A stretch of 64,000 nucleotides of DNA from Rallus limicola (Eukaryota; Chordata; Aves; Gruiformes; Rallidae): contig JAKCOZ010000303.1 of NCBI GenBank assembly GCA_022605955.1, positions 186,001-250,000 of the forward strand. The letters are read 5' to 3'. Positions within the stretch are counted from its first letter, which is position 1. Every line of letters begins with the position of its first letter. This document shows, in pieces, positions 38,339 to 50,347 of the stretch. Position numbers and translations under genes: made by a program. The notes beneath the pieces are model-generated. The model worked only from the letters and a program-made list of their open reading frames with translations, was not told the origin of the DNA and did no database searches.

Positions 38339-41300
38339 GGTTTCAGACAAGCTATGCCTTTCAGTCCTAGCTTCTTTACTTTGGGAGTTATTGCTGGACG
38401 TTTAGCATGTTTTGAACTGCAGTCTGCTAGGGCCGAGAAAAGCACTGTGGGAGGTAGCAGTTATGTTCCTTCTTTCCAGGCAAAGGAAAAGGCTGAGAGC
38501 CAAAGTGACAGGGTCTGCTTGTGTGTCCTGTTAGGAGGTTTCAGACAAGCTATGCCTTTCATGCCTAGCTTCTTTACTTTGGGAGTTATTGCTGGACGTT
38601 TAGCATGTTTTGAACTGCAGTCTGCTAGGGCCGAGAAAAGCACCGTAGGAGGTTCCAGGCATGTTCCCTCTTTCCAGGCAAAGGAAAAGGCTGAGAGCCA
38701 AAGTGACAGGGTCTGCTTGTGTGTCCTGTTAGGAGGTTTCAGACAAGCTATGCCTTTCATGCCTAGCTTCTTTACTTTGGGAGTTATTGCTGAACGTTTA
38801 GCATGTTTTGAACTGCAGTCTGCTAGGGCCGAGAAAAGCACCGTAGGAGGTTCCAGGCATGTTACCTCTTTCCAGGCAAAGGAAAAGGCTGAGAGCCAAA
38901 GTGACAGGGTCTGCTTGTGTGTCCTGTTAGGAGGTTTCAGACAAGCTATGCCTTTCATGCCTAGCTTCTTTACTTTGGGAGTTATTGCTGGACGTTTAGC
39001 ATGTTTTGAACTGCAGTCTGCTAGGGCCGAGAAAAGCACTGTAGGAGGTAGCAGGTATGTTCCTTCTTTCCAGGCAAAGGAAAAGGCTGAGAGCCAAAGT
39101 GACAGGGTCTGCTTGTGTGTCCTGTTAGGAGGTTTCAGACAAGCTATGCCTTTCATGCCTAGCTTCTTTACTTTGGGAGTTATTGCTGGACGTTTAGCAT
39201 GTTTTGAACTGCAGTCTGCTAGGGCCGAGAAAAGCACCGTAGGAGCTTCCAGGCATGTTCCCTCTTTCCAGGCAAAGGAAAAGGCTGAGAGCCAAAGTGA
39301 CAGGGTCTGCTTGTGTGTCCTGTTAGGAGGTTTCAGACAAGCTATGCCGTTCAGTCCTAGCTTCTTTACTTTGGGAGTTATTGCTGGACGTTTAGCATGT
39401 TTTGAACTGCAGTCTGCTAGGGCCGAGAAAAGCACCGTAGGAGATTCCAGGCATGTTCCCTCTTTCCAGGCAAAGGAAAAGGCTGAGAGCCAAAGTGACA
39501 GGGTCTGCTTGTGTGTCCTGTTAGGAGGTTTCAGACAAGCTATGCCTTTCAGTCCTAGCTTCTTTACTTTGGGAGTTATTGCTGGACGTTTAGCAAGTTT
39601 TGAACTGCAGTCTGCTAGGGCCGAGAAAAGCACCGTAGGAGGTTCCAGGCATGTTCCCTCTTTCCAGGCAAAGGAAAAGGCTGAGAGCCAAAGTGACAGG
39701 GTCTGCTTGTGTGTCCTGTTAGGAGGTTTCAGACAAGCTATTCCTTTCATGCCTAGCTTCTTTACTTTGGGAGTTATTGCTGGACGTTTAGCATGTTTTG
39801 AACTGCAGTCTGCTAGGGCCGAGAAAAGCACCGTAGGAGCTTCCAGGCATGTTCCCTCTTTCCAGGCAAAGGAAAAGGCTGAGAGCCAAAGTGACAGGGT
39901 CTGCTTGTGTGTCCTGTTAGGAGGTTTCAGACAAGCTATGCCTTTCAGTCCTAGCTTCTTTACTTTGGGAGTTATTGCTGGACGTTTAGCATGTTTTGAA
40001 CTGCAGTCTGCTAGGGCCGAGAAAAGCACCGTAGGAGCTTCCAGGCATGTTCCCTCTTTCCAGGCAAAGGAAAAGGCTGAGAGCCAAAGTGACAGGGTCT
40101 GCTTGTGTGTCCTGTTAGGAGGTTTCAGACAAGCTATGCCTTTCATGCCTAGCTTCTTTACTTTGGGAGTTATTGCTGGACGTTTAGCATGTTTTGAACT
40201 GCAGTCTGCTAGGGCCGAGAAAAGCACCGTAGGAGGTTCCAGGCATGTTCCCTCTTTCCAGGCAAAGGAAAAGGCTGAGAGCCAAAGTGACAGGGTCTGC
40301 TTGTGTGTCCTGTTATAAGGTTTCAGACAAGCTATGCCTTTCATGCCTAGCTTCTTTACTTTGGGAGTTATTGCTGGACGTTTAGCATGTTTTGAACTGC
40401 AGTCTGCTAGGGCCGAGAAAAGCACTGTAGGAGGTAGCAGGTATGTTCCTTCTTTCCAGGCAAAGGAAAAGGCTGAGAGCCAAAGTGACAGGGTCTGCTT
40501 GTGTGTCCTGTTAGGAGGTTTCAGACAAGCTATGCCTTTCATGCCTAGCTTCTTTACTTTGGGAGTTATTGCTGGACGTTTAGCGTGTTTTGAACTGCAG
40601 TCTGCTAGGGCCGAGAAAAGCACTGTAGGAGGTAGCAGGTATGTTCCTTCTTTCCAGGCAAAGGAAAAGGCTGAGAGCCAAAGTGACAGGGGCTGCTTGG
40701 GTGTCCTGTTAGGAGGTTTCAGACAAGCTATGCCTTTCATGCCTAGCTTCTTTACTTTGGGAGTTATTGCTGGACGTTTAGCATGTTTTGAACTGCAGTC
40801 TGCTAGGGCCGAGAAAAGCACCGTAGGAGGTTCCAGGCATGTTCCCTCTTTCCAGGCAAAGGAAAAGGCTGAGAGCCAAAGTGACAGGGTCTGCTTGTGT
40901 GTCCTGTTAGGAGGTTTCAGACAAGCTATGCCTTTCATGCCTAGCTTCTTTACTTTGGGAGTTATTGCTGGACGTTTAGCATGTTTTGAACTGCAGTCTG
41001 CTAGGGCCGAGAAAAGCACCGTAGGAGGTTCCAGGCATGTTCCCTCTTTCCAGGCAAAGGAAAAGGCTGAGAGCCAAAGTGACAGGGTCTGCTTGTGTGT
41101 CCTGTTAGGAGGTTTCAGACAAGCTATGCCTTTCATGCCTAGCTTCTTTACTTTGGGAGTTATTGCTGGACGTTTAGCATGTTTTGAACTGCAGTCTGCT
41201 AGGGCCGAGAAAAGCACCGTAGGAGGTTCCAGGCATGTTCCCTCTTTCCAGGCAAAGGAAAAGGCTGAGAGCCAAAGTGACAGGGTCTGCTTGTGTGTCC

Positions 41301-41704
41301 TGTTAGGAGGTTTCAGACAAGCTATGCCTTTCAGGCCTAGCTTCTTTACTTTGGGAGTTATTGCTGGACGTTTAGCATGTTTTGAACTGCAGTCTGCTAG
41401 GGCCGAGAAAATCACCGTAGGAGGTTCCAGGCATGTTCCCTCTTTCCAGGCAAAGGAAAAGGCTGAGAGCCAAAGTGACAGGGTCTGCTTGTGTGTCCTG
41501 TTAGGAGGTTTCAGACAAGCTATGCCTTTCATGCCTAGCTTCTTTACTTTGGGAGTTATTGCTGGATGTTTAGCATGTTTTGAACTGCAGTCTGCTAGGG
41601 CCGAGAAAAGCACCGTAGGAGATTCCAGGCATGTTCCCTCTTTCCAGGCAAAGGAAAAGGCTGAGAGCCAAAGTGACAGGGTCTGCTTGTGTGTCCTGTT
41701 AGGA
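38339..41704. repeat. 17-monomer block, 84-monomer offset, copy 2
   Basis: This is the counterpart of 21707-25072: GCAGTTATG at 38459, TGTTACCTC near 38861, the GCTTCC and GATTCC monomers, TTATAA at 40318 and GAAAATCACCG at 41412, each 16,632 bp to the right. Local differences are GCTGAACG near 38790, an AAGTTTT monomer near 39596 and CTATTCC near 39738. It overlaps the 114-monomer-offset block from 40517, because 17946-19133, 23885-25072 and 40517-41704 are three copies of one 6-mer. Confidence 0.78.
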
Positions 41705-43684
41705 GGTTTCAGACAAGCTATGCCTTTCAGTCCTAGCTTCTTTACTTTGGGAGTTATTGCTGGACGTTTAGCAAGTTTTGAACTGCAGTCTGCTAGGGCC
41801 GAGAAAAGCACCGTAGGAGGTTCCAGGCATGTTCCCTCTTTCCAGGCAAAGGAAAAGGCTGAGAGCCAAAGTGACAGGGTCTGCTTGTGTGTCCTGTTAG
41901 GAGGTTTCAGACAAGCTATGCCTTTCATGCCTAGCTTCTTTACTTTGGGAGTTATTGCTGGACGTTTAGCATGTTTTGAACTGCAGTCTGCTAGGGCCGA
42001 GAAAAGCACCGTAGGAGGTTCCAGGCATGTTCCCTCTTTCCAGGCAAAGGAAAAGGCTGAGAGCCAAAGTGACAGGGTCTGCTTGTGTGTCCTGTTATAA
42101 GGTTTCAGACAAGCTATGCCTTTCATGCCTAGCTTCTTTACTTTGGGAGTTATTGCTGGACGTTTAGCATGTTTTGAACTGCAGTCTGCTAGGGCCGAGA
42201 AAAGCACTGTAGGAGGTAGCAGGTATGTTCCTTCTTTCCAGGCAAAGGAAAAGGCTGAGAGCCAAAGTGACAGGGTCTGCTTGTGTGTCCTGTTAGGAGG
42301 TTTCAGACAAGCTATGCCTTTCATGCCTAGCTTCTTTACTTTGGGAGTTATTGCTGGACGTTTAGCATGTTTTGAACTGCAGTCTGCTAGGGCCGAGAAA
42401 AGCACCGTAGGAGCTTCCAGGCATGTTCCCTCTTTCCAGGCAAAGGAAAAGGCTGAGAGCCAAAGTGACAGGGTCTGCTTGTGTGTCCTGTTAGGAGGTT
42501 TCAGACAAGCTATGCCTTTCAGTCCTAGCTTCTTTACTTTGGGAGTTATTGCTGGACGTTTAGCATGTTTTGAACTGCAGTCTGCTAGGGCCGAGAAAAG
42601 CACCGTAGGAGGTTCCAGGCATGTTCCCTCTTTCCAGGCAAAGGAAAAGGCTGAGAGCCAAAGTGACAGGGTCTGCTTGTGTGTCCTGTTAGGAGGTTTC
42701 AGACAAGCTATGCCGTTCAGTCCTAGCTTCTTTACTTTGGGAGTTATTGCTGGACGTTTAGCATGTTTTGAACTGCAGTCTGCTAGGGCCGAGAAAAGCA
42801 CCGTAGGAGATTCCAGGCATGTTCCCTCTTTCCAGGCAAAGGAAAAGGCTGAGAGCCAAAGTGACAGGGTCTGCTTGTGTGTCCTGTTAGGAGGTTTCAG
42901 ACAAGCTATGCCTTTCAGTCCTAGCTTCTTTACTTTGGGAGTTATTGCTGGACGTTTAGCAAGTTTTGAACTGCAGTCTGCTAGGGCCGAGAAAAGCACC
43001 GTAGGAGGTTCCAGGCATGTTCCCTCTTTCCAGGCAAAGGAAAAGGCTGAGAGCCAAAGTGACAGGGTCTGCTTGTGTGTCCTGTTAGGAGGTTTCAGAC
43101 AAGCTATGCCTTTCAGTCCTAGCTTCTTTACTTTGGGAGTTATTGCTGGACGTTTAGCATGTTTTGAACTGCAGTCTGCAAGGGCCGAGAAAAGCACCGT
43201 AGGAGGTTCCAGGCATGTTCCCTCTTTCCAGGCAAAGGAAAAGGCTGAGAGCCAAAGTGACAGGGTCTGCTTGTGTGTCCTGTTATAAGGTTTCAGACAA
43301 GCTATGCCTTTCATGCCTAGCTTCTTTACTTTGGGAGTTATTGCTGGACGTTTAGCATGTTTTGAACTGCAGTCTGCTAGGGCCGAGAAAAGCACTGTAG
43401 GAGGTAGCAGGTATGTTCCTTCTTTCCAGGCAAAGGAAAAGGCTGAGAGCCAAAGTGACAGGGTCTGCTTGTGTGTCCTGTTAGGAGGTTTCAGACAAGC
43501 TATGCCTTTCATGCCTAGCTTCTTTACTTTGGGAGTTATTGCTGGACGTTTAGCGTGTTTTGAACTGCAGTCTGCTAGGGCCGAGAAAAGCACTTTAGAA
43601 GGTAGCAGGTATGTTCCTTCTTTCCAGGCAAAGGAAAAGGCTGAGAGCCAAAGTGACAGGGTCTGCTTGTGTGTCCTGTTAGGA
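40517..43684. repeat. Right part of the large duplicated segment, copy 2
   Basis: This is the counterpart of 17946-21112: CTTGGGTGTCC near 40697, GAAAATCACCG at 41412, GGATGTTTAG near 41565, TTATAA at 42100 and 43288, and CACTTTAGAAGG near 43591. It is full length where copy 1 lacks one base. Local differences include GACAGGGGCTGC near 40685 and TTTCAGGCC near 41331. Confidence 0.85.
42101..43288. repeat. 6-monomer block between TTATAA markers, copy 3
   Basis: This full-length 1,188-bp copy has the same type order as 19530-20716, including TCTGCAAGGGCC in the final monomer (near 43176 here, near 20604 there). That makes these two the closest pair. Its TTATAA at 43288 is the last one in the window. 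Confidence 0.87.
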
Positions 43685-46600
43685 GGTTTCAGACAAGCTA
43701 TGCCTTTCATGCCTAGCTTCTTTACTTTGGGAGTTATTGCTGGACGTTTAGCATGTTTTGAACTGCAGTCTGCTAGGGCCGAGAAAAGCACCGTAGGAGG
43801 TTCCAGGCATGTTCCCTCTTTCCAGGCAAAGGAAAAGGCTGAGAGCCAAAGTGACAGGGTCTGCTTGTGTGTCCTGTTAGGAGGTTTCAGACAAGCTATG
43901 CCTTTCATGCCTAGCTTCTTTACTTTGGGAGTTATTGCTGGACGTTTAGCATGTTTTGAACTGCAGTCTGCTAGGGCCGAGAAAAGCACCGTAGGAGGTT
44001 CCAGGCATGTTACCTCTTTCCAGGCAAAGGAAAAGGCTGAGAGCCAAAGTGACAGGGTCTGCTTGTGTGTCCTGTTAGGAGGTTTCAGACAAGCTATGCC
44101 TTTCATGCCTAGCTTCTTTACTTTGGGAGTTATTGCTGGACGTTTAGCATGTTTTGAACTGCAGTCTGCTAGGGCCGAGAAAAGCACCGTAGGAGCTTCC
44201 AGGCATGTTCCCTCTTTCCAGGCAAAGGAAAAGGCTGAGAGCCAAAGTGACAGGGTCTGCTTGTGTGTCCTGTTAGGAGGTTTCAGACAAGCTATGCCGT
44301 TCAGTCCTAGCTTCTTTACTTTGGGAGTTATTGCTGGACGTTTAGCATGTTTTGAACTGCAGTCTGCTAGGGCCGAGAAAAGCACCGTAGGAGATTCCAG
44401 GCATGTTCCCTCTTTCCAGGCAAAGGAAAAGGCTGAGAGCCAAAGTGACAGGGTCTGCTTGTGTGTCCTGTTAGGAGGTTTCAGACAAGCTATGCCTTTC
44501 ATGCCTAGCTTCTTTACTTTGGGAGTTATTGCTGGACGTTTAGCAAGTTTTGAACTGCAGTCTGCTAGGGCCGAGAAAAGCACTGTAGGAGGTAGCAGGT
44601 ATGTTCCTTCTTTCCAGGCAAAGGAAAAGGCTGAGAGCCAAAGTGACAGGGTCTGCTTGTGTGTCCTGTTAGGAGGTTTCAGACAAGCTATGCCTTTCAG
44701 TCCTAGCTTCTTTACTTTGGGAGTTATTGCTGGACGTTTAGCATGTTTTCAACTGCAGTCTGCTAGGGCCGAGAAAAGCACCGTAGGAGGTTCCAGGCAT
44801 GTTCCCTCTTTCCAGGCAAAGGAAAAGGCTGAGAGCCAAAGTGACAGGGTCTGCTTGTGTGTCCTGTTAGGAGGTTTCAGACAAGCTATGCCTTTCATGC
44901 CTAGCTTCTTTACTTTGGGAGTTATTGCTGGACGTTTAGCATGTTTTGAACTGCAGTCTGCTAGGGCCGAGAAAAGCACCCTAGGAGCTTCCAGGCATGT
45001 TCCCTCTTTCCAGGCAAAGGAAAAGGCTGAGAGCCAAAGTGACAGGGTCTGCTTGTGTGTCCTGTTAGGAGGATTCAGACAAGCTATGCCTTTCATGCCT
45101 AGCTTCTTTACTTTGGGAGTTATTGCTGGACGTTTAGCATGTTTTGAACTGCAGTCTGCTAGGGCCGAGAAAAGCACCGTAGGAGATTCCAGGCATGTTC
45201 CCTCTTTCCAGGCAAAGGAAAAGGCTGAGAGCCAAAGTGACAGGGTCTGCTTGTGTGTCCTGTTAGGAGGTTTCAGACAAGCTATGCCTTTCAGTCCTAG
45301 CTTCTTTACTTTGGGAGTTATTGCTGGACGTTTAGCATGTTTTGAACTGCAGTCTGCTAGGGCCGAGAAAAGCACTGTAGGAGGTAGCAGGTATGTTCCT
45401 TCTTTCCAGGCAAAGGAAAAGGCTGAGAGCCAAAGTGACAGGGTCTGCTTGTGTGTCCTGTTAGGAGGTTTCAGACAAGCTATGCCTTTCATGCCTAGCT
45501 TCTTTACTTTGGGAGTTATTGCTGGACGTTTAGCATGTTTTGAACTGCAGTCTGCTAGGGCCGAGAAAAGCACCGTAGGAGGTAGCAGGTATGTTCCTTC
45601 TTTCCAGGCAAAGGAAAAGGCTGAGAGCCAAAGTGACAGGGTCTGCTTGTGTGTCCTGTTAGGAGGTTTCAGACAAGCTATGCCTTTCATGCCTAGCTTC
45701 TTTACTTTGGGAGTTATTGCTGGACGTTTAGCGTGTTTTGAACTGCAGTCTGCTAGGGCCGAGAAAAGCACTGTAGGAGGTAGCAGGTATGTTCCTTCTT
45801 TCCAGGCAAAGGAAAAGGCTGAGAGCCAAAGTGACAGGGTCTGCTTGTGTGTCCTGTTAGGAGGTTTCAGACAAGCTATGCCTTTCAGTCCTAGATTCTT
45901 TACTTTGGGAGTTATTGCTGGACGTTTAGCATGTTTTGAACTGCAGTCTGCTAGGGCCGAGAAAAGCACCGTAGGAGGTTCCAGGCATGTTCCCTCTTTC
46001 CAGGCAAAGGAAAAGGCTGAGAGCCAAAGTGACAGGGTCTGCTTGTGTGTCCTGTTAGGAGGTTTCAGACAAGCTATGCCTTTCATGCCTAGCTTCTTTA
46101 CTTTGGGAGTTATTGCTGGACGTTTAGCATGTTTTGAACTGCAGTCTGCTAGGGCCGAGAAAAGCACTGTAGGAGGTAGCAGGTATGTTCCTTCTTTCCA
46201 GGCAAAGGAAAAGGCTGAGAGCCAAAGTGACAGGGTCTGCTTGTGTGTCCTGTTAGGAGGTTTCAGACAAGCTATGCCTTTCATGCCTAGCTTCTTTACT
46301 TTGGGAGTTATTGCTGGACGTTTAGCATGTTTTGAACTGCAGTCTGCTAGGGCCGAGAAAAGCACCGTAGGAGGTTCCAGGCATGTTCCCTCTTTCCAGG
46401 CAAAGGAAAAGGCTGAGAGCCAAAGTGACAGGGTCTGCTTGTGTGTCCTGTTAGGAGGTTTCAGACAAGCTATGCCTTTCATGCCTAGCTTCTTTACTTT
46501 GGGAGTTATTGCTGGACGTTTAGCAAGTTTTGAACTGCAGTCTGCTAGGGCCGAGAAAAGCACCGTAGGAGGTTCCAGGCATGTTCCCTCTTTCCAGGCA

Positions 46601-49600
46601 AAGGAAAAGGCTGAGAGCCAAAGTGACAGGGTCTGCTTGTGTGTCCTGTTAGGAGGTTTCAGACAAGCTATGCCTTTCAGTCCTAGCTTCTTTACTTTGG
46701 GAGTTATTGCTGGACGTTTAGCATGTTTTGAACTGCAGTCTGCTAGGGCCGAGAAAAGCACCGTAGGAGCTTCCAGGCATGTTCCCTCTTTCCAGGCAAA
46801 GGAAAAGGCTGAGAGCCAAAGTGACAGGGTCTGCTTGTGTGTCCTGTTAGGAGGTTTCAGACAAGCTATGCCTTTCATGCCTAGCTTCTTTACTTTGGGA
46901 GTTATTGCTGGACGTTTAGCATGTTTTGAACTGCAGTCTGCTAGGGCCGAGAAAAGCACCGTAGGAGGTTCCAGGCATGTTCCCTCTTTCCAGGCAAAGG
47001 AAAAGGCTGAGAGCCAAAGTGACAGGGTCTGCTTGTGTGTCCTGTTAGGAGGTTTCAGACAAGCTATGCCTTTCAGTCCTAGCTTCTTTACTTTGGGAGT
47101 TATTGCTGGACGTTTAGCATGTTTTGAACTGCAGTCTGCTAGGGCCGAGAAAAGCACTGTAGGAGGTAGCAGGTATGATCCGTCTTTCCGGGCAAAGGAA
47201 AAGGCTGAGAGCCAAAGTGACAGGGTCTGCTTGTGTGTCCTGTTAGGAGGTTTCAGACAAGCTATGCCTTTCATGCCTAGCTTCTTTACTTTGGGAGTTA
47301 TTGTTGGACGTTTAGCATGTTTAGAACTGCAGTCTGCTAGGGCCGAGAAAAGCACCGTAGGAGCTTCCAGGCATGTTCCCTCTTTCCAGGCAAAGGAAAA
47401 GGCTGAGAGCCAAAGTGACAGGGTCTGCTTGTGTGTCCTGTTAGGAGGTTTCAGACAAGCTATGCCGTTCAGTCCTAGCTTCTTTACTTTGGGAGTTATT
47501 GCTGGACGTTTAGCATGTTTTGAACTGCAGTCTGCTAGGGCCGAGAAAAGCACCGTAGGAGGTTCCAGGCATGTTCCCTCTTTCCAGGCAAAGGAAAAGG
47601 CTGAGAGCCAAAGTGACAGGGTCTGCTTGTGTGTCCTGTTAGGAGGTTTCAGACAAGCTATGCCTTTCATGCCTAGCTTCTTTACTTTGGGAGTTATTGC
47701 TGGACGTTTAGCATGTTTTGAACTGCAGTCTGCTAGGGCCGAGAAAAGCACTGTAGGAGGTAGCAGGTATGTTCCTTCTTTCCAGGCAAAGGAAAAGGCT
47801 GAGAGCCAAAGTGACAGGGTCTGCTTGTGTGTCCTGTTAGGAGGTTTCAGACAAGCTATGCCTTTCAGTCCTAGCTTCTTTACTTTGGGAGTTATTGCTG
47901 GACGTTTAGCATGTTTTGAACTGCAGTCTGCTAGGGCCGAGAAAAGCACCGTAGGAGGTTCCAGGCATGTTCCCTCTTTCCAGGCAAAGGAAAAGGCTGA
48001 GAGCCAAAGTGACAGGGTCTGCTTGTGTGTCCTGTTAGGAGGTTTCAGACAAGCGATGCCTTTCATCCCTAGCTTCTTTACTTTGGGAGTTATTGCTGGA
48101 CGTTTAGCATGTTTTGAACTGCAGTCTGCTAGGGCCGAGAAAAGCACCGTAGGAGGTTCCAGGCATGTTCCCTCTTTCCAGGCAAAGGAAAAGGCTGAGA
48201 GCCAAAGTGACAGGGTCTGCTTGTGTGTCCTGTTAGGAGGTTTCAGACAAGCTATGCCTTTCAGTCCTAGCTTCTTTACTTTGGGAGTTATTGCTGGACG
48301 TTTAGCATGTTTTGAACTGCAGTCTGCTAGGGCCGAGAAAAGCACTGTAGGAGGTAGCAGGTATGTTCCGTCTTTCCAGGCAAAGGAAAAGGCTGAGAGC
48401 CAAAGTGACAGGGTCTGCTTGTGTGTCCTGTTAGGAGGTTTCAGACAAGCTATGCCTTTCATGCCTAGCTTCTTTACTTTGGGAGTTATTGCTGGACGTT
48501 TAGCGTGTTTTGAACTGCAGTCTGCTAGGGCCGAGAAAAGCACTGTAGGAGGTAGCAGGTATGTTCCTTCTTTCCAGGCAAAGGAAAAGGCTGAGAGCCA
48601 AAGTGACAGGGTCTGCTTGTGTGTCCTGTTAGGAGGTTTCAGACAAGCTATGCCTTTCAGTCCTTGCTTCTTTACTTTGGGAGTTATTGCTGGACGTTTA
48701 GCATGTTTTGAACTGCAGTCTGCTAGGGCCGAGAAAAGCACCGTAGGAGGTTCCAGGCATGTTCCCTCTTTCCAGGCAAAGGAAAAGGCTGAGAGCCAAA
48801 GTGACAGGGTCTGCTTGTGTGTCCTGTTAGGAGGTTTCAGACAAGCTATGCCTTTCATGCCTAGCTTCTTTACTTTGGGAGTTATTGCTGGACGTTTAGC
48901 ATGTTTTGAACTGCAGTCTGCTAGGGCCGAGAAAAGCACCGTAGGAGCTTCCAGGCATGTTCCCTCTTTCCAGGCAAAGGAAAAGGCTGAGAGCCAAAGT
49001 GACAGGGTCTGCTTGTGTGTCCTGTTAGGAGGTTTCAGACAAGCTATGCCTTTCAGTCCTAGCTTCTTTACTTTGGGAGTTATTGCTGGACGTTTAGCAT
49101 GTTTTGAACTGCAGTCTGCTAGGGCCGAGAAAAGCACCGTAGGAGCTTCCAGGCATGTTCCCTCTTTCCAGGCAAAGGAAAAGGCTGAGAGCCAAAGTGA
49201 CAGGGTCTGCTTGTGTGTCCTGTTAGGAGGTTTCAGACAAGCTATGCCTTTCAGTCCTAGCTTCTTTACTTTGGGAGTTATTGCTGGACGTTTAGCATGT
49301 TTTGAACTGCAGTCTGCTAGGGCCGAGAAAAGCACCGTAGGAGCTTCCAGGCATGTTCCCTCTTTCCAGGCAAAGGAAAAGGCTGAGAGCCAAAGTGACA
49401 GGGTCTGCTTGTGTGTCCTGTTAGGAGGTTTCAGACAAGCTATGCCTTTCATGCCTAGCTTCTTTACTTTGGGAGTTATTGCTGGACGTTTAGCATGTTT
49501 TGAACTGCAGTCTGCTAGGGCCGAGAAAAGCACCGTAGGAGATTCCAGGCATGTTCCCTCTTTCCAGGCAAAGGAAAAGGCTGAGAGCCAAAGTGACAGG

Positions 49601-49999
49601 GTCTGCTTGTGTGTCCTGTTAGGAGGTTTCAGACAAGCTATGCCTTTCAGTCCTAGCTTCTTTACTTTGGGAGTTATTGCTGGACGTTTAGGAAGTTTTG
49701 AACTGCAGTCTGCTAGGGCCGAGAAAAGCACCGTAGGAGGTTCCAGGCATGTTCCCTCTTTCCAGGCAAAGGAAAAGGCTGAGAGCCAAAGTGACAGGGT
49801 CTGCTTGTGTGTCCTGTTAGGAGGTTTCAGACAAGCTATGCCTTTCAGTCCTAGCTTCTTTACTTTGGGAGTTATTGCTGGACGTTTAGCATGTTTTGAA
49901 CTGCAGTCTGCTAGGGCCGAGAAAAGCACCGTAGGAGGTTCCAGGCATGTTCCCTCTTTCCAGGCAAAGGAAAAGGCTGAGAGCCAAAGTGACAGGGTC
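43289..49999. repeat. Intermediate stretch of the array, neither domain marker
   Basis: About 34 monomers carry neither TTATAA nor TGTGAGTCC. The left end (to about 43684) still belongs to a block shared with 20717-21112. The right end (from 47843) belongs to a block repeated at 54576. The centre is a mixture of H-type and Y-type monomers, including an unusually divergent pair near 47150-47350. It looks like a transition zone between two separately homogenised domains. Confidence 0.8.
47843..48832. repeat. 5-monomer unit (990 bp), copy 1 of 3
   Basis: It is recognised by CAAGCGATGCC with TTTCATCCCTAGC (48051-48070), then TTCCGTCTTTCC near 48365, an AGCGTG Y-type monomer, and CAGTCCTTGC near 48658. 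The same set recurs twice in tandem at 53586-55565. Confidence 0.87.
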
Positions 50000-50347
50000 A
50001 GCTTGTGAGTCCTGTTAGGAGGTTTCAGACAAGCTATGCCTTTCATGCCTAGCTTCTTTACTTTGGGAGTTATTGCTGGACGTTTAGCATGTTTTGAACT
50101 GCAGTCTGCTAGGGCCGAGAAAAGCACCGTAGGAGGTTCCAGGCATGTTCCCTCTTTCCAGGCAAAGGAAAAGGCTGAGAGCCAAAGTGACAGGGTCTGC
50201 TTGTGTGTCCTGTTAGGAGGTTTCAGACAAGCTATTCCTTTCATGCCTAGCTTCTTTACTTTGGGAGGTATTGCTGGACGTTTAGCGTGTTTTGAACTGC
50301 AGTCTGCTAGGGCCGAGAAAAGCTCTGTAGGAGGTAGCAGGTATGTT
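47843..50347. repeat. Domain B duplicated segment (34-monomer offset), copy 1
   Basis: Shared with 54576-57080 in order are CAAGCGATGCC, CAGTCCTTGC, GCTTCC monomers, a GATTCC monomer, TTTAGGAAG (near 49688), CAGCTTGTGAG (near 50000), CTATTCC (near 50233), GGGAGGTATTG and AGCTCTGTAGG. The offset is 6,733 bp, that is 34 monomers plus the insertion at 51546. Confidence 0.87.

Larger units (their letters stand above)
1..43288. repeat. Array domain A: monomers with the TTATAA marker
   Basis: In this part a subset of monomers reads TTATAAGG where most read TTAGGAGG. The marker ends at 5669, 7847, 9431, 10619, 13193, 14975, 17153, 19529, 20716, 21706, 23686, 26260, 29230, 31606, 32794, 37546, 40318, 42100 and 43288. 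A single-step intermediate TTATGAGG ends at 4283. Intervals are whole numbers of monomers (7, 11, 8, 6, 13, 9, 11, 12, 6, 5, 10, 13, 15, 12, 6, 24, 14, 9, 6), so the marker is phase-locked but not regularly spaced. The marker is absent to the right of 43288, which defines the boundary. Confidence 0.9.

Noticed and set aside
23809..38445. 4,878-codon minus-strand frame as a giant repetitive protein
   Set aside because: It has the same cause. Its ends are set by single GCAGTTATG variants that create a stop on the minus strand, not by gene boundaries.
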